Notes: generated by a model from the letters alone, not told the origin. Positions 1-10,769 are shown, counted from the first letter of the stretch. The stretch: 64,000 nt of DNA from Hoplostethus atlanticus (GCA_034670405.1 JAXDDX010000353.1:62001-126000); one strand, 5' to 3'. Numbers and translations are program-made.

Positions 1-361
1 CCGATTGATTTGTTAGGTTAATTCAAACCAGGCTTGCGAGGTTAATCGCCGCTTTTCTAAGCCTGCTTTGTGGAACAGCCCCCAGCTCAAGGTGCTCTAC
101 AAAAAAGCCTCAACAACCACTAAGGTCCGCCTGACTAGATTTTCCGCCATTTTGAATTTTTTGAAAAACACATTCTTGACATCTCCTCCTAGACCGTAGG
201 TCCGATTGCTACCAAATTTTCTGTGGATCATTATTGGACCAAGCTTAGCAAAAGTTGCATAAAGCTTGTTGATATCTTATTTAGTTTTCAAGATATTGAC
301 CAATGAACTTCAAAAGGGTGTGGCTCAGCACATAATTAGACCAAAGTCAACAACCGTTGCT
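1..361. other. Interspersed-repeat flank, no gene
   Basis: No coding potential was seen. The text runs directly into the 151-bp tandem repeat and appears to be the less regular edge of the same repeat-rich tract. Inference only. Confidence 0.35.
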
Positions 362-436
362 CCAATCATCACAAAACTTGCAGGATATGTCCACATAAGT
401 ACCTGAAACATACCCTGAAAGTTTCATTGAAATCAA

Positions 437-452
437 CCACTAGGGGGCGCTA
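437..452 (+). promoter_or_regulatory. CTCF-consensus-like motif, copy 1
   Basis: CCACTAGGGGGCGCTA fits every position of the core CTCF consensus CCASNAGRKGGCRS. It lies inside the 151-bp tandem unit. The motif match is seen directly; occupancy is not shown. Confidence 0.45.
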
Positions 453-587
453 CAAATGCAAAGAATGGGCGTGGCAAAACACAAATCAGACTATAAATCA
501 GAAATTGTTTGTCCAATCATTACAAAACTCGCAGGGTATGTCCACATAAGGACCTGAAACATACCCTGAAAGTTTCATTAAAATCTA

Positions 588-603
588 CCACTAGGGGGCG
601 CTA
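588..603 (+). promoter_or_regulatory. CTCF-consensus-like motif, copy 2
   Basis: This is the identical 16-mer in the next tandem unit, 151 bp from copy 1 and in the same orientation. A weaker version (CAATAGGGGGCAC) follows near 741. Confidence 0.45.
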
Positions 604-994
604 CAAATGCCAAACAATGGTCGTGGCATAACACAAATCAGACTATAAATCAGAAATTGTTTGTCCAATCATTACAAAACCTGCAGGATATGTTTGATAA
701 CAATGTTGAACCATGTGTGTAAAACTATTTTGAAATTGCTCAATAGGGGGCACCACCAGTTCCAAACGTGCATGGGTCTGGTGCAAATTTGGCCTTAAAT
801 CAATGACAGTTTGTCCAAACATCACCAAACTTGGTGGACTTTATGTTGAACTAAGTTTGTAAAATTCTTAAAATTGTACAATAGGGAGCCCCGTTTTGAA
901 AAGTCCCCTGTTTAGATGTCATAACAGGCCACTGTTAGCATAATCCAACCCCTATCAGAGCATGCCCACCACCTTGTCTCAAAGCTGTTGCTTA

Positions 995-1326
995 TGGTGC
1001 ATTCCATTGTACTCGGAAATCTATAATTTCGAGTCGGTATTCTAAACTTCCAATCTAAATGTATTTCATCTAGGCTAGCAATGCACGCTAGTAAAGACTT
1101 CTATCTCGTAACGTTGAGCTCAAATCAACTGAACTACGTTACAAATGTAAACTACAAAGTTGTTTCAACATGTTTTCATAACTAAAACAACATATGAAGT
1201 AAAAATTGACTGACCGATATATTGATATCGGCAAACTTTCCGACAGGGAATTCCAACTTGAATGACTGTTCTATTGCACTTTTCCGTTTTGGAATTTGTT
1301 TTTTCCAAGTACAATGGAATGCACCA
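995..1326. mobile_element. Inverted-repeat MITE with TTA flanks
   Basis: The left end TGGTGCATTCCATTGTACT and right end AGTACAATGGAATGCACCA are perfect reverse complements, and a purine tract next to each extends the match. TTA trinucleotides at 992-994 and 1327-1329 flank it directly. A 3-bp TWA target duplication is typical of PIF/Harbinger, so this is probably a non-autonomous member. The 332-bp length fits a MITE, and no ORF of note lies inside. Superfamily assignment is inference from the flank length only. Confidence 0.75.
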
Positions 1327-1329
1327 TTA

Positions 1330-4300
1330 CTTTGCGAACATTGGAGCTACAACAACATCTATGGCCCGATGCCATAAATAAAAATGCATCTAAATTGAAG
1401 CTTACAGATGGAGCAATTCATACGGTACGTGACCCGTCTGCAAACTTGGAATCTGTAAGTGTCACCATGTTTTGATATTATTTGCAAGTTAGTCTGGTTA
1501 GTATATTCGACTGCTGGTTAGCTAACGAGCTAGCGGGCCTAGCTACGGCCTTGTTGGGTGTGGAAGAAGTAAGAAAACTAAAGCTCGAGTCAGGACACAT
1601 CTTTTAAAGTTATTGGTTTGAGTCAGGACTCATCTTAAAGTTATTTGTTGGGACCAGTGTCTGTTTTATAAATCTGTCGAACGTGTCCGGCTCGGTAAAC
1701 GTTAATCACCATAAGTACAATTGCCTCTCTTATGATTATTTGCGCTGCGCTGTTTGGATGCAAATAGGTTGCATCCAGGGGTTAAAGTGGGCTGGACGAT
1801 CCAGAACGGCGTTCCGGCATGGCGTTCCGGCACCTTCGATTAATAAGTAAATAAATCTGATTGGCAGTTTCATACATAATAATGCCTCCTCTCTGAGGCT
1901 ACATCCACACTAATACGTTTTCGTTTTAAAACGGAGTTTATTTATCTTCTTCTGCATGGAGTTTGCAGTAACAAAATGGTTTGAACCCGCAAATCGCCGC
2001 TTGCTGCTATATTTGTTAATTAAAAGCTTTATTGATAATAAAGTATGCCTAGTCATTCATTTTCATTCAGGGATATTAAAATGACAGTGGTTTGGGTTTG
2101 GGTGGGCCCCACTGTAAGATGTTGCTTAAAATCTTCAGAAATAGCCCTGACTTACATTCCCTTTAACTATCTCTTAACTAACTATCTATTATCACTTTAA
2201 CTAATGTGCTTCACGTTTTCATTAACTATAATTCTGTTAGTTGCCCAGGTGTGTCTCCCATTTGTTCCTGTACTCCTCTCCTTTTTCTTTCTGCAGCCTT
2301 AAAGCTGAAAGTCACATGTCCCATACGGCATGACTTCTTAGTGACATTATGAACATCCGACCAAAACGACTTTATGATGACGCAAGACCAGAAAAGTGTG
2401 GTCTGCCATAAAATGCCTGCACGGTCTCCAACACTGATGCTAGATTCCGCTTTTTTGCCTTTCATCTTGGGGTTATGAAAGACCTCACACAGTTGCAAAA
2501 GTCTCTCCGATTCTGTGAATTTGTGCAGATGGCATGAATCAATTCCTTCTGAGAAATTTCAAATGTCCAGTTCTTTACCCCATTTTTGCTTTATATAGTC
2601 AGATGAGTAGTCCTTTATCAACAAAATGCGCCGTAACAGGTCCCCAATAATCTCTCTGGTGGATTCTAACTTGCACAATTAACATTGGTGTGTATACATT
2701 ATAGTCTAGATATAGTCTGGAAATGTAACAGTTCCGTGTCCGTTATAATGAGGCAGTAAGATGGTAACCTAATTCCCCTCCTGGGAACCCTGATCTGCAC
2801 TGGTAAAATACATCTGGAGAGAACAGATTTACATTAAGGAGACCTCAAAGGATAAAACCAATATAAAAAGACAAAAATAACAGTAACAATAGTAAAAGTT
2901 GTGAACAATTACAAACTGGGCTTCTAACATTGATGCTCACCTGGTACCTCTAAAAATGGGGTATATAACCCAACCACTAGGTGAAACCCAAACCTAATAG
3001 CTAGTTCAGATCATTGTACTGCAAGGCAGTGGTTGTAAAGGTGATGGGTTCCAGGGGTCCTTGAGGGGGCACCAGGGGTACTTGAGGTGGTTCAAGTTAA
3101 CTGTAACTAGTATTATCTTCCCATGTACAGTGTAGACAGTTCTACAATTCAATACTAAATCAACAACAACTAAAATCTCCTTATATGGGTCCCTGGGACT
3201 AAACCTGATCAAACAGGGGGTCCCCGGCCCCTGCTGTGACACACTGGGATAACATGTACTGTAATACTAGAGACCGGCCTGCAGATGGTACTATTGATTA
3301 TTAACCTTGAGGAACTGCACCCCTCAAAATGATGTTATCACCAGTTTTTAGTTTAAGAAAAGAAAAGAATATTTAAAAAAAAAATAAAAAATCTCTTATT
3401 GTCACAGCATGTGAACAGGATTTGAAGTGCTATAAGAAAGGGCTGTCAAGGACACTGAGTAGTTAATAGATCTGTTGATGATGACATCCACAATTACAAC
3501 AAACTGCTCAGTGTTGATTTTTGGATGGATAGATGGATGATTTTTGTTCAACAGGCCAAAGTAGTGATACAACTTGAGTAAATATCAAGGGGGCATGGTT
3601 CAAGGGACTCAGGAGTACTTCTACAATTTTGAACTTTTACTTCTTACATTTGTTCTGTCATTTTTTTCAAACGTCAGCTAGTATCAATCAACAATGGAGG
3701 AAATTTTGATTTGGGAAGCAGAAAAATACATGTTGAAAGAAAGATTCATGTGTATTTGATAGGATTAGATATTGGCCTTTTCAGATACAGATATCAGATA
3801 CCGATATGATGGAGAAAACAGTAAAACCTGCAATGACATTTTATTTTCTTTGCACATTTCTTCATTTAACTGTTCAATATGTTCCCAAAGAATTTAATTA
3901 GTTTTATTAGTGTCTCATAATCTAAATGCTGTTTCAGAGGTTTTTTCACCCTCACAAGAATACAGTTCTGGGGGAAACACTCAATAACTAAAATATCAGC
4001 TATACATAAATACCTGTACCTACCTTCAAATCCCATACTGTCGATCCCTATTTGACCCCAGAGAATCGCACAAGAAATAATTACTTAAACCCTTTTTTCC
4101 ATTCTGGTTCTCAATGGACGGAAAATACAATAAAAACACAATCGAAAGATCAGAAGCAATTTGTGGCAGTAGCTGAATAATAATGCGAGTCATCTCTCGA
4201 TTTCTCCCAAAGCAAAAATGTTCTCACTTCATTTCTAAACAGCTTCGGCAGGACAGGTTTTGATTTGCCGGGGGAGGCAGTTCCACAAATGGATACCAGA

Positions 4301-5078
4301 GAAGCAAAATGTGCTTTGAGCTGCAGAGGTTTTCAATTTAATGTTTGAAGAAATGGGCGAAAGACATCTATAGAGACTAATACGACTCTTTGGAAATTAA
4401 AAATGTTGTATAGTCTGACCTTGGTGAATTGGGAGAATAATAGATAATGCCCCATGTACAAATAATTTGTCCCAAATACCTAGGTTAATTTCTTGATAGT
4501 TTATTGGAGGGTTCAGATTGAATTGTTGGCCTTTTTGTCCTCTCTCCGTGTTTGTCCTGCCCCTCTCTTTACTGGACTTCCTGGTTTTGAAAGCTATTTT
4601 TAAAGTTGCCCTATAGGCAAGACTTTTATGTGAAGATTGAGCCGTCTTAATCACAAAATGGGGCTGCAACAAAGAAGAGCATCCCATACCTATTAATTGA
4701 GACATCATAGATTCGCCCAATTGGCCCAAATTAAATTCACACACAGGAAGTGACGATTTTAAACTTATGAGCGAAATACAAAAGTCTCGCCTAAACAGCA
4801 GTCAGCACTCCGTCCAGAGAAAGCTGGATTCACCAACGGTATATCTTTTGTCTCTCTCATTCCTTTGGTATCCTTTGGTATAAAGCATCACAGAGGTTGG
4901 TAAACATGCTGTGTGCAGTTTACTGATATTAAAAAAAGATAAACTTTGAATTAGCTGACAATTACAAAATCTCTCTTTCATAGTGCTTTTAAGCATAATG
5001 CATCAGTCTAAAAGGGCTGTCTTTATAGCATATAAGTAATTTATAGGATATATAGTCAAGGTGCAAGAATGAGAAAAC
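1330..5078. other. Intergenic, repeat fragments, no gene recognised
   Basis: AT-rich sequence with scattered repeat remnants. Near 1905-1935 is a CACACTAATACGTTTTCG-type segment resembling a fish DNA-transposon terminus. Near 3940-3992 is a piece ending in GGGGGAAACACT, also seen at 32045 and 54663 and resembling a hAT terminus. Short ORFs here have no recognisable domain. Confidence 0.5.
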
Positions 5079-5083
5079 GTTAT

Positions 5084-5494
5084 TGTGGCAGACTGGGGGG
5101 TGTGGTTGGGCAGTTGGCTGGAGGCGGGGGGCGGAGTCGGGCCGGCAGGCGGGTTCGCCCTGCCCCGACACCGGCTGCAGCCCATCGAGACTGAGTGGGA
5201 ACTAATATCTGTTGTGCGTGTGTGTGTGTCTCCCGAACAGTGAGCAGGAACACGGAGGAGGCGCGTCTCGCGGTGAGCGAGCGAGCGAGCGCATGAGAGA
5301 GAGAGAGAGAGGACGGTGCCCGCAGCGAGCGGAGGAGGGCGAGAGAGCCCTTGCATATTGTGTGTTGTGACTGTGTTGGTGCTGCTGCCTGTAATAAACG
5401 GCGTTGCTGTGACTTATTAGACGAAATAGGAGGGTGACGCCTGACCACCCCCAAGTCTCCGCCTCTGCCTACCCGTAGTAGCATCTTGGCTACA
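5084..5494 (+). repeat. 5' LTR of the Gmr1-like element
   Basis: Begins TGTGGCAGACTGG and ends GGCTACA. It has a GC-rich U3-like part, a CGAG/GA-repeat segment and an AATAAA at 5393-5398. It is 411 bp, against 386 bp for its partner; the difference is one 25-bp segment between GTGAC repeats (5409-5413 and 5434-5438). Confidence 0.88.
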
Positions 5495-5495
5495 G

Positions 5496-5513
5496 TGGGA
5501 GCTCGTCCGGGAT
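5496..5513 (+). promoter_or_regulatory. Primer binding site, tRNA-Pro type
   Basis: TGGGAGCTCGTCCGGGAT starts two bases after the 5' LTR. It differs at one position from the well-known retroviral site complementary to the 3' end of tRNA-Pro (TGGGGGCTCGTCCGGGAT). The position is right for priming minus-strand DNA synthesis. Confidence 0.75.
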
Positions 5514-6236
5514 ATGGCAGAGCCGTCACCCTTGGAGAACTTGGTGGGCCGCCTGGTGGCCATGCAGGAGGCGCAGGCAGCGGTTCTGCAACAGCAGACC
5601 CAGATGCTCCTCGCCGTGGTGCAGGTGGCGTCAGAGGGGCGCGGGGCAGTGCAGGAGCTGCTGCGGGACCGCAGCGCGGATCGGCCCGCCGCCCCGACGC
5701 CAATCAGCCTCTAGCGGATGACCGGCGAGGATGATGCCGAGGCCTTCCTCGCCACCTTCGAGCTGTCGGCGGATGTGGGCAGGTGGACCCCGGAGGAGCA
5801 GGTTGTACGGCTGCTGCCCCTGCTCACCGGGGAGGCCCAGCTCGCCGTCCACGGTCTGCCGGCCGCGGCTCGGAGGGACTACAACGTGGTGAGGAAGGCC
5901 ATCCTCGACCGGCTGGGGCGGATGCCTGAGGGGCACCACCAGCGGTTCCGGAGTCTGGCGTACGGGGGGGCCGGGGGACGACATGCTGGACGCAGTGGTC
6001 CTGGAGTAGTTCCTGTGGGGGCTCCCGCCCCGCACGGCCGCCTGGGTCCGCTGCCACCGGCCGGGCAGCCTGGCAGCTGCCATCACCCTGGCGGAGGACC
6101 ACCTCGCCACCCATACCGGAGACCCGGGGGGAGCTCCTCCCCGTCCGGCCCCAGGGCCAGCGCGGGAGGTGGCGGGACCCCGCCCTGCCCCGGGATGAAG
6201 GAGGCCCTTCATCCCGGCCCCTCCCTGAGCCCAGTT
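5514..6236 (+). pseudogene. Broken gag with SCAN-like capsid (Gmr1-like)
   Basis: An ATG directly after the primer site opens 66 codons with a short helical, Q-rich start (5514-5714). The capsid region then continues in another frame from 5718. It has the pattern W-x-P-E-E, a GEAQ motif and QRFR. It shifts again near 5985, where LPPRTAAWVR and a following ITLAEDHL segment resemble the C-terminal half of the vertebrate SCAN domain. A TAG interrupts that part just before FLWGLPP. SCAN is known to derive from the capsid of Gmr1-like elements, and this relic shows that relationship. It is not functional because it has at least two frame changes and one stop. Confidence 0.72.
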
Positions 6237-6256
6237 GGCGTTCGACTAACCCGTTC

Positions 6257-6790
6257 TTGTCCTCTTTGTCTCCACAGGTTCCCACTCACGGGGTCGGGGC
6301 AGGCCCACAGACGGTGACTCAGGCGCCTGGGCAGGAGTGTTGGCGGTGCGGACGGCTCGGACACTTCCGCACGGAGTGCCCCCTGATGGAGGTGGGGCAG
6401 GTGGTCCGGGTCGCCGGCCCGCCGGGCTCCTCCCCCGGTCTGGAGGGGACCTACCGGATCCCGGTAAGGATCCAAGGGGGTAGACACCAGGCTTTGCTGG
6501 ATTCTGGCTGTACGCAGACCATGATCCATCAAAGCCTGGTTCGTCCCGGGGCGCTGGTGGAGGCGGCGTGGGTGAATATTAGGTGCGTGCATGGGGATAT
6601 TCACGCGTATCCGGTGGTCCCAGTGGAAATTCGTTACCGGGGTAAAAAGCATACGGTAAAGGCCGCGGTTAGTTCCCGCCTGTCGCACCCCTTGTTATTT
6701 GGCACCGATTGGCCTGGGTTTACTACACTGGCGAGAGAAACTGCGGGGGTGCGTTCACGGCCGATAGGGAAATGTGAGTGCTGTGCGGCG
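6257..6790 (+). pseudogene. Zinc knuckle plus aspartic protease fragment
   Basis: A CCHC zinc knuckle (CWRCGRLGHFRTEC) near 6338-6380 is followed by a retropepsin-like domain with the active-site motif LLDSG near 6496-6510 and a LLFGTDW segment near 6691-6711. These are the nucleic-acid-binding tail of gag and the polyprotein protease. The frame stays open to 7045, but beyond about 6790 it reads antisense integrase sequence, so the true domain ends before that. The start used is only the first ATG in the open frame; upstream gag is in other frames. Confidence 0.75.
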
Positions 6791-6856
6791 CTCAGTGGTG
6801 ACGCGGGGTCTTCTGACGCTGGCGAGAGGGGCGGGACGGTGGAGCCACGTAAGATT

Positions 6857-7112
6857 TTCCGCTCGAGCAGTCTCGTAACGACACCCCCCGGGGTCTCCTG
6901 CCAAACAGGAGCTCAAAGGGAGAAAATCCCGTGGAGGCCTGGGGTACCTCCCGCACTGCAAACAATAGAGGGTCCAGCCATTTATCCCAATTTCGGCTAT
7001 CATCGTGCACGAACTTACGAACCATGTTCTTCAGCGTTTTATTAAACCGCTCCACCAGACCGTCGGTCTGGGGGTGGTACATGCTGGTCCGGATTGAGCG
7101 GACGCCTAACTA
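6857..7112 (-). pseudogene. Inverted integrase fragment inside the element
   Basis: The minus strand encodes the second half of a retroviral-type integrase core: YHPQTDGLVERFNKTL with the catalytic-region glutamate, then FELLFGRRPRG. Close homologous text occurs in sense orientation at 21376-21600. Here it is flipped relative to gag, protease and RNase H of the same element. It joins RNase H abruptly at about 7112. The inversion is seen directly; it probably predates this insertion because the LTRs are nearly identical. Confidence 0.82.
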
Positions 7113-7302
7113 CCTCCTGGGACGCTCTTTCACCCTCTGGTCGGACCATGCCCCGCTGCAGTGGCTCCACCGCATGAAGGATACCAACGCGCGGATCACC
7201 CGTTGGTACCTGGCCCTCCAGCCATTTAAGTTCAAGGTGATCCATAGGCCGGGGGCGCAGATGGTGGTCGCCGACTTTCTCTCTCGCTCCCATGGGGGCG
7301 GG
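7108..7302 (+). pseudogene. RNase H C-terminal fragment
   Basis: The frame from 7108 reads YLLGRSFTLWSDHAPLQWL and then VIHRPGAQMVVADFLSR. This is the C-terminal part of a Ty3/gypsy RNase H, with the D of SDHAPL. It leads directly to the 3' LTR through a G-rich polypurine-like stretch (about 7292-7312). The N-terminal half of RNase H and all of reverse transcriptase are missing. Confidence 0.78.
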
Positions 7303-7361
7303 GGGGGGGGAGTAGGTCGTCGGCCGGACGGCTTCCCGGCCTACGTCGGGCGGTGGGGGTA

Positions 7362-7747
7362 TGTGGCAGACTGGGGGGTGTGGTTGGGCAGTTGGCTGGA
7401 GGCGGGGGGCGGAGTCGGGCCGGCAGGCGGGTTCGCCCTGCCCCGACACCGGCTGCAGCCCATTGGGACTGAGTGGGAACTAATATCTGTTGTGCGTGTG
7501 TGTGTGTCTCCCGAACAGTGAGCAAGAACACGGAGGAGGCGCGTCTCGCGGTGAGCGAGCGAGCGAGCGCATGAGAGAGAGAGAGAGAGGACGGTGCCCG
7601 CAGCGAGCGGAGGAGGGCGAGAGAGCCCTTGCATATTGTGTGTTGTGACTGTGTTGGTGCTGCTGCCTGTAATAAACGGCGTTGCTGTGACGCCTGACCA
7701 CCCCCAAGTCTCCGCCTCTGCCTACCCGTAGTAGCATCTTGGCTACA
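7362..7747 (+). repeat. 3' LTR of the Gmr1-like element
   Basis: 386 bp, beginning TGTGGCAGACTGG and ending GGCTACA, with AATAAA at 7671-7676. Reading it against the 5' LTR I find about three substitutions (near 5188, 5190 and 5246 of the 5' copy) and one 25-bp deletion. Confidence 0.88.
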
Positions 7748-7752
7748 GTTAT

Positions 7753-8788
7753 GATAACCTATTCTACTGAATCTGTTTTAGAAATATTTTTGTGTTCGAT
7801 TTAGGCCAACAAAAAAAATCCTTGAAATCAGAGATTTCATTGACATTCACAAATGACAAAGGAAAGGAATGACAATGACAAAAATAGTAGAATAATCATT
7901 TTACTTCACATGTCCTTGTCCATTTTTCTGAACATAAGAGAAGGATGTTCTGGGAAAGAATAATCACATTTTGTTTGAAGCTCCTGGTTTCAATTTAAAT
8001 AAAATATCTAAATACTGCGCTGCATTCTATATTTCTCAATAAATAACTATGTAGGTTTTGTCTACAATAGTACTTTACACAAAGGTAGCAACTGAGAGGT
8101 GTGGGTTCTGCGGCATCCAAGGCTTATTCCTCAATCAATATCCCATTTTCAGACATCAATTTAGAAATGTCCCTCTCTCCTTAAAAAGAATGGCTCCTTT
8201 CTGTGACTGCATCACTCAAGGTTTAATGTTGCTGTTTATGCCGATGCTGATGAAGCTCTCACATTACCTGCTAGCTATCGCCATCACCATGTCACTTGCT
8301 GTCTCCAATTCCGAAGATGAGGCAATCCTGTCGGGAGGAATCTTCAATTCCTGGGTCATAAAACGATGCCCTACAACCCTGTCTGAGTGTCCTCTTGGCA
8401 TCCACCTCACATTGTAGAAGGCATCGATGTTGCCTTGCAGTCCTGTCTATGCTCTCAGAAACCAATCTGCAATTGTCAACATAACAGGATTCGCTCGCCA
8501 GAGGGAAACCAAACAGGCTGTTTACTTCCTACCCGACCGCCCACCCCTCGACGTCATCACCAGCAGTGCAACCCACTGGTCTCCCAAGCAATATCATGCC
8601 CCGTAGGACCCTGGGAACTGCAGTCCCGGCCCTCAACTGGCATCCCTATGCTAAGGAGTCTTATGTTTCACTAAATAAATATCAGCAGCCATTAATAGGC
8701 ATACATGTCAGTCCCTCAATAAGATATGCTTGTCTTGGGGAGGTCGCAATGTCTTCCATAACGTATCTAACTTGCTTATGCTATCAAT
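7753..8788. other. Intergenic, nothing recognised
   Basis: AT-rich to about 8050, then more mixed sequence. The ORFs near 8058 and 8387 show no domain and no splice-compatible conservation that I can see. Confidence 0.4.
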
Positions 8789-8844
8789 GTGCTGAATGCC
8801 ATGCTTTCTATGGCCGCTGCTATGTCCGCTGCTATTACATGCTT

Positions 8845-9054
8845 GCCATTGGCTGCTGTGTTTGCCGCATGCACGCCATTGGCTGCTATGTTTGCCGCAT
8901 GCTCGCTGTTGGCTGCTATGTTTGCCACATGCTCGCCATTGGCTGCTATGTTTGCCGCATGCTCGCCGTTGGCTGTTATGTTTGCCGCATGCTCGCCGTT
9001 GGCTGCTATGTTTGCCGCATGCTTGCCGTTGGCTGTTACGTTCATCGTTTGCTG
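8845..9054 (+). repeat. 30-bp minisatellite, about 7 units
   Basis: Six clear units start at 8845, 8875, 8905, 8935, 8965 and 8995, each close to GCCATTGGCTGCTATGTTTG plus CCGCATGCTC. A seventh (9025-9054) is degenerate, and decayed relatives flank the array from about 8790 to 9165. Because 30 is a multiple of 3 and the unit lacks stops, long ORFs appear in several frames; they encode decapeptide repeats and are not taken as genes. Confidence 0.9.
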
Positions 9055-9165
9055 CATGCTCACCGTTTGCCACTATGTTCGCTGTTTGACACATGCTCGC
9101 CGATTGCCGCTATGCTCGCCGATTGCCGCATGCTCGCCGTTGGCTGCTTTGTTCGCTGGTTGCAG

Positions 9166-10769
9166 CTACTACTGCATATTTGGGGGACCGCTGTGTCCAT
9201 ACAATAAGGATAAAAGTAGAATACCCTATTCTGATCCTGAATCAGCCTTGATGCAGTGGCTCAGTATTCAGGATATCAGTTTTGGGTGTCCTCATGGAAA
9301 TAGTGGGTGCTCCACTATACACAGTTTTATTAATGTATAGTATATTGCTTGTTGGCATTTTATCTGCCAAAGGGTCACTTTGCCTGTGCGGCGTCCGTCC
9401 AGCCCGCATGAGTCGGGCCCGGCTGCCGGGGGACCTCTGGTCCCTCAAGTCTGTCCGTGTTACGCGTGTGTCAGCAGACAGGGCCTGCCCCACCTGAGTT
9501 GGGCCCGAGGCAGCGCCCTCGCCGAGGCTGCGGTGACGGCGCTGCTGCACAGCTTGAGCTAAGCTGTGCAACAAGTAATGGCCACACCACGGCTGGTGCC
9601 TGGCTATACACATAGAAGGTCTCACATAAGGCTAGAATGACCGAGCTAGATCCAGAAATGCATAGCTTAATTTTGTCACTGCGTCTCCCCTTGAGAGACA
9701 AGTGGGATATCTACTTGGCCGTATGGTGGGTGCCCCACCATATGAATAAAATGACTAAAAATGGAGCTTAGCATAAGTTCAATCAGGAAGGCTACCTCCT
9801 TCATTCATAATTCTGTCTGCTGGAGCCAAACACGGCCCCAGCTCCGCATCATCCATCCACCCTAGCCCACGCTCCTTTCTCCTCCCCTTTCATGCTCTCC
9901 AGAAACCAATCACTAACCATTTCCCTCTATTTGTACCCCCTCAGCTGCTTCCGCGTTTCTGTCATTTCAGCTGCCTAAACCACACCAGTCTGACGCACCA
10001 CCTCCTCCTCCACCACCACCAGCATCACAGCTCCATCAGATATCCAGAAGGGTCAGATCTTCAGCCCAGGGGGTTCTCCTGTCGCCTACCTGCTCCCAGG
10101 GAGCTTCACCCTAGCACTGGATGCCTCTTGGAGTCTACACCAAACCTATGCACACGCACATTCTCTTATGTTGTTAATAAATTATTTTAATCATAATCCT
10201 AGCCACTCATGATTGAAATGGCATTCATGCAAGGGAAGCCAGGAAGAACCTCTGTCTAAAAAGAGCATAGCTGCCCATCTTCAGTTTTGACAGAAACCAC
10301 CTGGACACACCTGACGATTTCTGGAAGTCGTTTCACTGGACACATCCAATTGAGATGATGTGTCTGGACCTGAAGTGTCTGTTCATGTGAGACCTCAACC
10401 CTCACTGAGTTGTTTGAGTTCTTTAAGGAGGAGTGGGAGAAAATCCCTCCAGGAAGATGAAGAGACTGATCAGTAACTTAGAAAACGTTTACTCCAAGTC
10501 ATCGCTGATAAAGGAGCTACAAATTACTGATTGAAGGAGTTCACAAATTTTTGCACACAGGGATATCTGAGTTTGTATTAAATTAACCAGTTTTGTTAAA
10601 TAAACAATGAAAGTATATCATATTTATCTGTGCATGTTCTTCAACCCGCCTGCAGATTTATGTTCACCTTTAAAATGTTGGTGCGTTTTCAGTTACAATC
10701 AAAGGTTTACTTTGTCACATTTTCTTTAATCATTGTTGCTTAAATTTAGTGCATTTTTCCTTTTGATTA
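9166..10769. other. Intergenic, nothing firmly recognised
   Basis: A GC-rich patch at 9380-9570 and short inverted GGTGGGTGCCCCACC-type segments near 9724 suggest old mobile-element debris. No gene or domain was seen. Confidence 0.4.

Larger units (their letters stand above)
362..890 (+). repeat. Tandem repeat, ~151-bp unit, decaying array
   Basis: Two units are well preserved, starting near 362 and 513, with a third starting near 665 (spacings 151 and 152). Each begins with a TCCAATCAT-type segment and carries CCACTAGGGGGCGCTA followed by CAAATG. The third unit keeps its start but diverges after about 30 bases. Degraded echoes of the GGGGGC core occur near 741 and 880. This looks like a short satellite or the internal repeat of a transposon that is decaying rightward. 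Confidence 0.8.
5079..7752 (+). mobile_element. Gmr1-like Ty3/gypsy retrotransposon, non-autonomous, with 5-bp TSD
   Basis: A complete but internally scrambled LTR element. GTTAT target duplications lie at 5079-5083 and 7748-7752. Two near-identical TG...CA LTRs enclose about 1.87 kb. Inside, in order, are a tRNA-Pro-type primer site, a broken gag with a SCAN-like capsid, a zinc knuckle plus protease, an inverted integrase fragment and the end of RNase H. Reverse transcriptase is absent. The LTRs differ at about three bases plus one 25-bp indel, so insertion is recent. The element cannot encode its own proteins and must have moved in trans. Assignment to the Gmr1 group rests on similarity to the second element at 21184-22976 and on its integrase-first order. 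Confidence 0.85.

Noticed and set aside
5080..5703. 207-codon minus-strand ORF across the 5' LTR
   Set aside because: It is GC-rich LTR and gag antisense with low complexity, and a similar shadow appears over the 3' LTR.
8566..9340. Long Cys- or Ala-rich ORFs on both strands
   Set aside because: Products of the 30-bp minisatellite; no other support.
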